Shown piece after piece: positions 15,628 to 22,172 of a DNA stretch of 64,000 bases. The stretch spans positions 1 to 64,000 of the forward strand of contig JAGWON010000013.1 in the NCBI GenBank assembly GCA_028871055.1, given 5' to 3'. This DNA is from Alphaproteobacteria bacterium (GTDB taxonomy: Bacteria > Pseudomonadota > Alphaproteobacteria > ATCC43930 > CGMCC-115725). The notes beneath the pieces are model-generated. The model was given only the letters and a program-made list of their open reading frames with translations, searched no databases and had not been told where the DNA came from. Both the position numbers and the translations under genes were made by a program. Every line of letters begins with the position of its first letter. Position 1 is the stretch's first letter.

Positions 15628-16331
15628 CCCGAGCCAACACCGTCAAACGCCTGCTGCCGGTGATCGTGCTGGCGGGACTCGCCATCGCGTTCTTCGCCTC
15701 GGGCCTCAATCGGTATTTGACCTGGGCGGCGCTGCATGACAACGACCTCGCGTTGCACGCCTTTGTTGGGCGGCATCCCATTCTAGCGCCGGTGGCCTTC
15801 GTCGTGGCCTATGCCCTGGTTATTGCGCTGTCAGTCCCCGGCGGCGCGGTGATGACCGTCAGCGGCGGATTCCTTTTCGGCCTTTGGTTTGGAGCGCTGC
15901 TCACCATCATCGGAGCGACGAGCGGCGCCATCATCGTCTTTCTTCTGGCCCGCTTCGTCGTCAGCGATCTCGTACGCCAGCGCGCCGGCCCGCTCCTCAA
16001 GCGCATGGCGGACGGGTTCGCGCGCAACGCCTTCTCCTATTTGCTGTTCCTGCGGCTGGTGCCTCTCTTCCCTTTTTGGGCGGTCAACCTCGTACCAGCC
16101 TTCGCCGGAATCGGAGTGTCCACCTTCGCCGTGGCAACGTTGATCGGCATCATTCCGGGAACGCTCGCATATGCCTCGATCGGCAGTGATCTCGGAGCAT
16201 ACTTTGCCGCCAACGCCGGCGTGCCGTTGGGTCAGGTGTTCAGCCCAAAAATGCTCGCACTCCGGATCGGCTTGGCGGCGATCGCGTTACTGCCGATCAT
16301 CGTCAAATGGGCAAAAAAGCGGATGCAATGA
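15615..16331 (+). CDS. TVP38/TMEM64 family membrane protein
   Basis: A 238-residue inner-membrane protein of the DedA/VTT superfamily, with about five hydrophobic segments. The conserved region VPGGAVMTVSGGFLFG, then GATSGAIIVFLLAR and FLRLVPLFPFWAVNLVPAFAGI matches the VTT domain. Members move or scramble lipids or act as small-molecule transporters. Its stop overlaps the start of the glycosyltransferase (ATGA). It may carry the pathway intermediate or product across the membrane. Confidence 0.9.
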   Translation: MARLTRANTVKRLLPVIVLAGLAIAFFASGLNRYLTWAALHDNDLALHAFVGRHPILAPVAFVVAYALVIALSVPGGAVMTVSGGFLFGLWFGALLTIIGATSGAIIVFLLARFVVSDLVRQRAGPLLKRMADGFARNAFSYLLFLRLVPLFPFWAVNLVPAFAGIGVSTFAVATLIGIIPGTLAYASIGSDLGAYFAANAGVPLGQVFSPKMLALRIGLAAIALLPIIVKWAKKRMQ

Positions 16332-16993
16332 ACCTGTCGGTGGTCATTCCGACCCTCAATGCAGCGTCGCGTCTGCCAGCGACGCTGGCTGCGCTTGCCG
16401 ACGCCGACGAAATCGTCATCGCCGACAGCGGTTCGAACGACGGCACTGTCACGCTCGCGGCTGCGTGCGGCGCGCGTGTCGTTGCGGCGCCGTCGGGCCG
16501 TGGCCCCCAGTTGATCGCGGGCGCACGGGCTGCCTGTAACGCGTGGTTACTGTTCCTGCACGCCGATACCGTGCTCGAGCCTGGCTGGCGTAACGAAGTC
16601 GATCGATTCATGGCGCTGCCCGAACACGCCAAGGTGGCGGCAACGTTTCGCTTTGCGCTCGACGATGACTCGCCCTTTGCGCGGCAGCTCGAGGCCGTTG
16701 TCGCCCGGCGTAGTCGTTGGTTCGGATTGGCCTATGGCGACCAGGGTCTCTTGATCCACCGCGATTTCTATGCCGGCCTCGGCGGCTTTCGGCCGTGGCC
16801 GCTGATGGAAGACGTCGATTTCGTGCGACGGATCGGCAGGGGCCGGCTGCTCGTCTTCCGGACTGCGGCGCGAACTTCGGCCGAACGGTGGCGGCGCGAC
16901 GGCTGGCGCCGGCGGAGCGCGCGCAATCTCGGCTGCCTGGCGCTCTACTTCGCCGGCGTGCCGCCGCACATCATCCAGCGCCTTTACGGCTGA
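16328..16993 (+). CDS. Family 2 glycosyltransferase, TIGR04283 type
   Basis: A 221-residue soluble GT-A glycosyltransferase. Seen: LSVVIPTLNAASRL at the N-terminus, IVIADSGSNDGT, FLHADT (the DXD-like metal site) and the acceptor-side GDQGLLIHRDFYAGLGGF then LMEDVDF. This short form belongs to the TIGR04283 group, annotated as arsenosugar-biosynthesis-associated because of gene neighbourhood. The ATG at 16328, overlapping the previous stop, is preferred to one seven codons upstream. The sugar donor is unknown. Confidence 0.88.
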   Translation: MNLSVVIPTLNAASRLPATLAALADADEIVIADSGSNDGTVTLAAACGARVVAAPSGRGPQLIAGARAACNAWLLFLHADTVLEPGWRNEVDRFMALPEHAKVAATFRFALDDDSPFARQLEAVVARRSRWFGLAYGDQGLLIHRDFYAGLGGFRPWPLMEDVDFVRRIGRGRLLVFRTAARTSAERWRRDGWRRRSARNLGCLALYFAGVPPHIIQRLYG

Positions 16994-16995
16994 CC

Positions 16996-17598
16996 GTGGT
17001 TTTGCGGCGTCACCTTGTGATCTTCGCGCGCTATCCGATCTTGGGCGCAGGCAAACGACGCCTGGCGCACGACGTCGGTGCGGTCCAGGCGTTGCGCGTC
17101 CAGCGCGTGATGCTCGGACATGCGCTGCGCCGTCTTGCCGACCGTCGCTGGCTTCTGTGGCTAGCAGTGACGCCCGACCGCTCCGGCCCCTGGCGGGCAC
17201 GGCATCGCCTGGTCGCGCAAGGATCGGGCAATCTCGGCGACCGCATGACAGCGGTCGCGCGCCGACTTCCGCCGGGACCGGTGGTCATCGTCGGCAGCGA
17301 TGTTCCGGGCATCATGGGTGACGACGTCGCGCGCGCGTTTCGGGCGCTGGGAAATTGCGATGCCGTGTTCGGCCCGGCGCACGACGGCGGCTATTGGCTC
17401 ATCGGCCTGCGGCGGCGGCCGCGATTTGTCGATCCCTTTCGCAATGTCCGCTGGTCGAGTCCACACGCCCTCGCCGATACACGGCGCAATCTGAGCGGCA
17501 ATGCGATCGCCTTGCTGAACAGCCGCCGTGACGTCGACGACGGCGCCTCGCTCGCCTGGCATCGGCGGTGGGATCGGCTCAATGACCGCGTGTGTTAA
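16996..17598 (+). CDS. TIGR04282/DUF2064 glycosyltransferase-like protein
   Basis: A 200-residue nucleotidyl/glycosyltransferase-fold protein. HLVIFARYPILGAGKRRLA at the N-terminus, GNLGDRM, VIVGSDVPGI and FGPAHDGGYWLIGL are the marks of DUF2064, the TIGR04282 group that travels with TIGR04283. The start is a GTG at 16996, two bases after the previous stop; the frame is open further upstream inside the preceding gene. It closes the operon and overlaps the convergent methyltransferase by 4 bp. Confidence 0.88.
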   Translation: MVLRRHLVIFARYPILGAGKRRLAHDVGAVQALRVQRVMLGHALRRLADRRWLLWLAVTPDRSGPWRARHRLVAQGSGNLGDRMTAVARRLPPGPVVIVGSDVPGIMGDDVARAFRALGNCDAVFGPAHDGGYWLIGLRRRPRFVDPFRNVRWSSPHALADTRRNLSGNAIALLNSRRDVDDGASLAWHRRWDRLNDRVC

Positions 17599-18221
17599 GG
17601 CGCTGCACGCACCTCAATGAGCTTGATGAGATCGGGCACAACATAACGGCTCGATGCAATGGCGAGGCCGGCCTCGCGAATATGCGCCTCCGTCCGCCGG
17701 TCGAAGCGGGCGCCATAGGCCCAGGCGATCCAGGGCGCCCAGAGCTGCGAGATGAATCGTCGGACCGCACCGCGTGGCCGCACGTATTCGAGCAGCCGGA
17801 TCGGCCCGCCGGGTTTCACCACTCGCACCAGCTCACGCAGCGCGGCCGGCTGCAACTCATCAGCCAGGACACAAAACAGAAACGTCGCCGCAGCGGCGTC
17901 GAACGACGCGGTGGGAAAATCGAGCCGCGTTACGTCCATCACGCAGAGATCAACCGACGCCGCGCGTGACGAAGCCCGGCGCCGCGCGGCGCGTGCCAGC
18001 ATCGTCGGACTGAGGTCGATGCCGACGACAACAGCGCCCGGCGGGTAAAATGGAAGATTGCGGCCAGTGCCAACACCGGCATCCAGGATGCGACCGGAGA
18101 GGCCGACGAACAGCTGGGGCCGAAGCGCGCGATAGCGACCGTATTCGAAGGGCAGATCGAGCAGATCATAAAACGGCGCAATCCGCTGATAGCGTTCGAA
18201 ATTTGGCCGGTGGGAAGTCAC
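17595..18221 (-). CDS. Class I SAM-dependent methyltransferase
   Basis: A 208-residue UbiE/PmtA-like methyltransferase. IAPFYDLLDLPFEYGRYRAL precedes motif I LDAGVGTGRNLPFYP (about 44-58), then motif II VGIDLSPTMLARA and the later FCVLADELQPAALRELVRVVKPGG. I take the GTG at 18221 as start because the homology begins there; the frame is open for another 36 codons. Phospholipid or quinone methylation is possible. It faces the glycosyltransferase operon, so membership of that pathway is uncertain. Confidence 0.8.
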   Translation of the reverse strand: MTSHRPNFERYQRIAPFYDLLDLPFEYGRYRALRPQLFVGLSGRILDAGVGTGRNLPFYPPGAVVVGIDLSPTMLARAARRRASSRAASVDLCVMDVTRLDFPTASFDAAAATFLFCVLADELQPAALRELVRVVKPGGPIRLLEYVRPRGAVRRFISQLWAPWIAWAYGARFDRRTEAHIREAGLAIASSRYVVPDLIKLIEVRAAP

Positions 18222-18249
18222 TCGGGTTGCGAACTTTGAAGACGGCCGC

Positions 18250-18843
18250 TCACGGCGCCGTTTGCTTAAGAAAATAGCCGAGGAATTTCGTTGCTTTCGG
18301 CGAATCCCACTTTGCGGCACCGGTAACATAGCCGATGACGCCGCCTTCTTTGTCGATGACGTAGGTGATCGGCAAACCCCACAACGGCAATGCTCCGGCG
18401 GCGACGTGGTCGGCGTTCAATGAACCTAGGCCCTGGTTAGGATCAAGATAGACCGCTAAATGTGTGAGATGATGGGCCGTGATGAAGGGCGTGGCGGCTG
18501 TGGCGCTGTCCCGGTCAATCGACACAGCGATCACCGCCAATTGGTTCGGGTTACTTTCGGCGGCCAGCCGATCCAGGGCTGGCATCTCAGATTTGCAAGG
18601 ACGGCACCATGTTGCCCAGAAATTGACGACGATCACCTTGCCGCGGAATCGACTTAGACGGGTTGTCGTGCCATCGAGCGCGTAGATCACAGTGCCGGGT
18701 GCGGGATCGATCGGCCTCAAAAGCGTGAATTGGCCGATGGCACTGCGAAACGCCGGCGGCGATAGTGCAACAGCGAGGGGCCCCGCCGCCACTGACAGGA
18801 TAAAAATAAGACTCAGGAACAACCTTTTCCTTCCGCGTATCAA
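18250..18843 (-). CDS. TlpA-like periplasmic thioredoxin
   Basis: A 197-residue protein with an N-terminal signal/anchor (residues 7-27) and a thioredoxin domain: VVNFWATWCRPCKSEMPAL with the WCRPC active site near residue 80, and a cis-Pro in GLPITYVID. TlpA/ResA-type proteins reduce disulfides in the periplasm, for example during cytochrome c or CuA maturation. It lies 29 bp upstream of the methyltransferase on the same strand, so the two may share a transcript. Confidence 0.88.
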   Translation of the reverse strand: MIRGRKRLFLSLIFILSVAAGPLAVALSPPAFRSAIGQFTLLRPIDPAPGTVIYALDGTTTRLSRFRGKVIVVNFWATWCRPCKSEMPALDRLAAESNPNQLAVIAVSIDRDSATAATPFITAHHLTHLAVYLDPNQGLGSLNADHVAAGALPLWGLPITYVIDKEGGVIGYVTGAAKWDSPKATKFLGYFLKQTAP

Positions 18844-19060
18844 CGTTCACGACTCCAAAAATTCAATCACCGAGCAACATGAAACATGGTGCTAGTCAGG
18901 AATAAATCCTCCGACCGGACGTATTGGCGAATCCGTGCAGCCTCTAAGTCAGTGTCCGCGCACTGGGTGCCGCACAGCGGGTCGGCGGGAATTGATCGAG
19001 ACGAGGTATCATAATCCAGTGTCGCCGTTCCAAGGCAGAGATAACTTTCGGAGAGTCTTT
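18844..19060. other. Intergenic region upstream of tlpA-like gene
   Basis: About 217 bp between the leftward TlpA gene and a doubtful rightward small gene. AT content is higher than in the surroundings (for example aaaaattcaatcacc and ggtatcataatcc), as expected of a promoter region, but no regulatory motif is clear. Confidence 0.3.
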
Positions 19061-19234
19061 ATGGCGCAGTACCTTGCCACCTCGAATCGCAAGCGCCTGC
19101 CGACGCAACCTGACGAACGAAAAACGCGCCGGTTGCGTAACCTTTTCCGAAACTTCTCCGAACCTCCTACCGGGGCAAGAAGTCGCAATCACGATTCCGA
19201 CCGGGTCGACGCGGCGACAAGAGTACAAGAGTAG
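19061..19234 (+). CDS. Hypothetical small basic protein
   Basis: A 57-residue very basic peptide (MAQYLATSNRKRLPTQPDERK) starting at an ATG with a GGAGAG ribosome site eight bases upstream. It ends 9 bp before the haloacid dehalogenase. No family recognised; it could be chance. Confidence 0.28.
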   Translation: MAQYLATSNRKRLPTQPDERKTRRLRNLFRNFSEPPTGARSRNHDSDRVDAATRVQE

Positions 19235-19243
19235 AGGCAGCCA

Positions 19244-19927
19244 ATGATCGCGGCAATTTCCGGCATTCGCGCCTGTGTCTTCGACGCCTACGGGACGTTG
19301 TTCAATTACGCGGCGGCGGCGGCCGGTTGCCGCGACACGCTTGGAGACAAACACGGGCCACTCACGGTGCTGTGGCGCGATAAGCAGTTACAATACACAT
19401 GGCTGCGCGCGGTCCAGGGGCGGCACGCGGACTTCTGGCAAGTGACCGGCGACGCCCTTGATTTCGCGCTGGCAACGCTTGGCATCAGAGACGCTGCGCT
19501 GCGCAGCCGGCTGATGGATCTCTATATGACGCTCGACGCCTTTCCGGAAGTGCCCGACATGTTGAAGCGGTTGAAGGCCGGAGGATTGAAAACCGCGATC
19601 CTCTCAAACGGATCGCCCGACATGCTTCGGGCCGCAGTCGCAAGTGCGAAAATCGGCCCTCTGCTCGATGCGGTGCTGTCGGTCGAGGACGTGGGCGTCT
19701 ACAAACCGCACCCGAGAGTCTACCAGCTTGCGGTGGATCGCCTCGGGATCGAGCGCAATGCGATCTCGTTCCAATCGTCCAATGCCTGGGACGCCTACGC
19801 CGCATCGGCCTTTGGCATGCGCGTGGTGTGGTGCAATCGGTACGGCCAACGCCCCGAACGCCTTCCCGGCAAGCCCGATCGCGAGATCAAATCGCTCGCC
19901 GAGCTGCCGCAACTGCTCGGCGTGTGA
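19244..19927 (+). CDS. Haloacid dehalogenase, type II
   Basis: A 227-residue HAD enzyme that hydrolyses (S)-2-haloacids. All signature motifs are in place: nucleophile Asp in FDAYGTLFNY (about 13-22), LSNGSPDML, YKPHPRVYQ with the catalytic Lys, and FQSSNAWDAYAA, which is specific to L-2-haloacid dehalogenases. It stands alone on the plus strand upstream of nrtS. Confidence 0.92.
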   Translation: MIAAISGIRACVFDAYGTLFNYAAAAAGCRDTLGDKHGPLTVLWRDKQLQYTWLRAVQGRHADFWQVTGDALDFALATLGIRDAALRSRLMDLYMTLDAFPEVPDMLKRLKAGGLKTAILSNGSPDMLRAAVASAKIGPLLDAVLSVEDVGVYKPHPRVYQLAVDRLGIERNAISFQSSNAWDAYAASAFGMRVVWCNRYGQRPERLPGKPDREIKSLAELPQLLGV

Positions 19928-20030
19928 GGCCTGCGGCGGCTGGCTGTTCGCGGTTATCTGACGCTGATTGAATTGTCGAGCCGCTGGAGGCGAAGATATC
20001 GACCGCCATCCGTCGATCGAGCCGAAACCC

Positions 20031-20282
20031 ATGTCACCACTTTCACAAATTTGCGTCTGTTGCGTTTCCGATGGCGTCCCGCGCCGATCCTTCGTTGTGG
20101 CGCTGATCGTAGGAACGATCCTCAACGTGATCAATCAGGGAAACACCCTTCTTAATGATGGGAATATCAACCTCACCAAAATTCTCCTGACGTACGCGGT
20201 TCCCTATTGCGTCGCAACTTACGGCGCGGTGTCGTTCCGCTGGGCGACGATAAAAAAGGGCGCTGCGGAACACCACGGCTGA
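20031..20282 (+). CDS. nrtS: NrtS nitrate/nitrite transporter small subunit
   Basis: An 83-residue protein with two transmembrane segments. VALIVGTILNVINQGNTLL and the second segment ILLTYAVPYCVATYGAVS follow the NrtS pattern known from cyanobacterial two-component nitrate transporters. The ATG at 20031 is preferred; a longer frame upstream is not supported. No partner subunit is adjacent, so transport of nitrate or nitrite is inferred by family only. Confidence 0.72.
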   Translation: MSPLSQICVCCVSDGVPRRSFVVALIVGTILNVINQGNTLLNDGNINLTKILLTYAVPYCVATYGAVSFRWATIKKGAAEHHG

Positions 20283-20481
20283 TGAATCCATCATCGCTGA
20301 CGATGCTGTGCAGCTTCATTTGACTGCTGGCCCGGTGGCACGGAATTCCGATACCGCCTCGCCAGCAATAACCTAATGACGATTGCGTGCCATCACGTCA
20401 TCGGCAACACCGCGACAACACACGGTAATATTCCAAAGCAAATCCTTTTTTCCGCGTGATTGCTCGCATGCTCGCGTTCCG

Positions 20482-21213
20482 TCACGTCGCGAAGGGAACG
20501 GGTGAAACCAAACCCCAAAATGCTGCGCTTTGATAGAGAAAGAACACGGCAGCGGTGAGTAGCAGGACGCCACCGGCACGCTCGATCGTTGGCACCCAAA
20601 GTGTGAAGCGCGGTACCCCTTTGATTGCTTGTGCCGCGGCACCGACCAACAGAAGCGGCAAGCCGCGCGCAACGCCAAAGACGAAGAGCAGCAGGCCGCC
20701 AAGCCAGGGCGAACCGGTTGCCGCGGCGGCGCCAAGCACGGGCAAGACCATCGGCGTGCAAGCCGGGCACGTGGTCAGCCCAAACGGAATGCCGAGCGCG
20801 TAGGCCGCTGCAAATGTGTCGACGCGACGCACCTCGGAACGTAGCCGCGGCACCACGATGTGGATCTTCCGCAAGAGCGCAAGACCGAGTGCGACCAGGA
20901 TCACGGCAATGAGCAGATTGGTCAGTGCCAAATAGCGCGCGATCGTGATGATCACCGTCAACCCGATGAAGCCGAAGAGGATGCCGATCGCGGCATCGAT
21001 CGTCGCTTGGCCGAGAACGAACCCTGCCGAGAGAAAAATCCCCCTTGCCCGTCCGGCGGCCTGGCCGCCGACATACCCACCCACGACCGAATAGAGCGGC
21101 AGCGAGCTCGGCGCCACGCCGACCAAAAGGCCGGCGAGCCCGACCGCCGTCACCACCAGAGCCGACATGCCCGATGTCTGGTTGAGCCAGGCCGCGAGAT
21201 GGTCTGCATTCAT
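20482..21213 (-). CDS. CcdA-like membrane thiol transporter in metal island
   Basis: A 243-residue integral membrane protein of the CcdA/DsbD-beta family, with six predicted spans. A Cys pair sits in GLTTCPACTPMVLP (about 146-159). The usual partner Cys of the first span is missing (VGVAPSSLPLYS), so classical electron relay through a Cys pair across helices is doubtful. It is divergent from a merR-like gene, and its promoter (21257-21287) has the 19-bp spacer and palindrome of MerR targets. This points to a metal-linked role rather than cytochrome c maturation. Confidence 0.75.
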   Translation of the reverse strand: MNADHLAAWLNQTSGMSALVVTAVGLAGLLVGVAPSSLPLYSVVGGYVGGQAAGRARGIFLSAGFVLGQATIDAAIGILFGFIGLTVIITIARYLALTNLLIAVILVALGLALLRKIHIVVPRLRSEVRRVDTFAAAYALGIPFGLTTCPACTPMVLPVLGAAAATGSPWLGGLLLFVFGVARGLPLLLVGAAAQAIKGVPRFTLWVPTIERAGGVLLLTAAVFFLYQSAAFWGLVSPVPFAT

Positions 21214-21256
21214 GTCCGATTTCCGATACGCGCGACGAGCCGGCAGAGCCGGTTGA

Positions 21257-21287
21257 TCCTACGTTCCGTACCACGGTCCGGGGTCAA
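21257..21287 (-). promoter_or_regulatory. mer-type promoter/operator for the CcdA-like gene
   Basis: Minus strand: -35 TTGACC (21282-21287), 19-bp spacer, -10 GTAGGA (21257-21262). The spacer holds CCGGACCGTGGTACGG (21266-21281), a near-palindrome with one mismatch. A 19-bp spacer is the hallmark of promoters untwisted by MerR-family activators. Confidence 0.68.
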
Positions 21288-21320
21288 GGTCGCCGTATCC
21301 GCGAAATTTTCGATTGGGTC

Positions 21321-21351
21321 TTGATTCCGTACCATAGTACGGACCCTATGT
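21321..21351 (+). promoter_or_regulatory. mer-type promoter/operator for merR-like operon
   Basis: Plus strand: -35 TTGATT (21321-21326), 19-bp spacer, -10 CTATGT (21346-21351). The spacer contains the perfect palindrome CCGTACCATAGTACGG (21327-21342), very close to the Tn21/Tn501 mer operator. It controls the merR-like, HMA protein and P-type ATPase genes, which would be autoregulated. Confidence 0.78.
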
Positions 21352-21375
21352 TGCGCTCATAGATGAGGTGGCGAC

Positions 21376-21912
21376 ATGCGGGAACTGACCATCGGCGAAG
21401 CTGCGCGCCAAGCGGGCGTCGGCGTCGAGACGATCCGGTTCTACGAGCGGCGGGGCCTGATCGATCGGCCGCTGAAGCCGCACGGTTCGGGCTTCCGGAT
21501 CTACCCGGCGGAGCAGATTAAGCGCATCAAGTTCATACGTCAGGCGCAGCAGATCGGCTTCTCACTCAAGGAGATTCACGAGCTTTTGGCGCTGCGGGCC
21601 GATCCGAAGGCTGATTGCTCGATGGTCCGAGAGCAGGCCGTCGCCAAGCTCGAAGAGGTGCGGCGTAAGATCGAGCAGCTTCGCCAGATCGACTCGGCGT
21701 TGGAAGCGCTCATCGCGGTATGTCCGGGCTGCGGCGCATTGCAAGCGTGCTCTATCCTCGACACGTTAGTCGAGCCCAGCCGTGGCCCTGTGCCGCGGAT
21801 CGAAGCCGAAGGTCCGTTGCCAACCGCCTCGCCCCAGCGGACCCGTCAGCGGAATGGGCGCTTCGGCGGCAACAACCGAGGCACTATCAACAAGCGAAGT
21901 GGACCGCCGTGA
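21376..21912 (+). CDS. MerR family metal-responsive regulator
   Basis: A 178-residue MerR activator. The HTH ELTIGEAARQAGVGVETIRFYERRGL starts at residue 3. Metal-site Cys are C81, C116 and C125, spaced 35 and 9 as in Hg(II)-sensing MerR (82, 117, 126), with an extra C119 in CPGCGALQAC. A 35-residue basic C-terminal extension is unusual. A good ribosome site (GAGGTGGCG) precedes the ATG. Its GTGA stop overlaps the start of the HMA gene. Hg(II) is the best guess, but Pb, Cd or Zn sensing by related regulators cannot be excluded. Confidence 0.85.
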   Translation: MRELTIGEAARQAGVGVETIRFYERRGLIDRPLKPHGSGFRIYPAEQIKRIKFIRQAQQIGFSLKEIHELLALRADPKADCSMVREQAVAKLEEVRRKIEQLRQIDSALEALIAVCPGCGALQACSILDTLVEPSRGPVPRIEAEGPLPTASPQRTRQRNGRFGGNNRGTINKRSGPP

Positions 21913-22127
21913 AATCCCTGACGTTGAAGATCGAGGGCATGCATTGCGACGGCTGCGCGGCGACCGTCAAGGCGCTGGTCGAGCGCGCGGACGGCGTGCG
22001 GACGGCGTCCGTGGCATTTGCGACCGGCGAGGCCCGCATCCTCTATGATCCGGCAACCACGAACGAGGACCGCTTGGTGGCGATCGTCGAAAAGTCCGGC
22101 TATCGCGTCGTGGGCCGCACGCCATGA
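21909..22127 (+). CDS. Heavy-metal-associated (HMA) domain protein
   Basis: A 72-residue cytoplasmic metal carrier. LTLKIEGMHCDGCAATVKALV carries the CXXC metal site at about residues 13-16. There is no signal peptide, so unlike MerP it works inside the cell, probably handing metal to the ATPase encoded next. The start is a GTG overlapping the regulator stop. Confidence 0.87.
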   Translation: MKSLTLKIEGMHCDGCAATVKALVERADGVRTASVAFATGEARILYDPATTNEDRLVAIVEKSGYRVVGRTP

Positions 22128-22172
22128 TTCTTGCGGCGGCGAACAGCGGGCCCTCGGCATAGGCGTTTCGGA

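Noticed and set aside
20482-21213. Cytochrome c biogenesis role for the CcdA-like protein
   Set aside because: No cytochrome maturation genes are near, one usual Cys is missing, and its promoter is of the MerR type.
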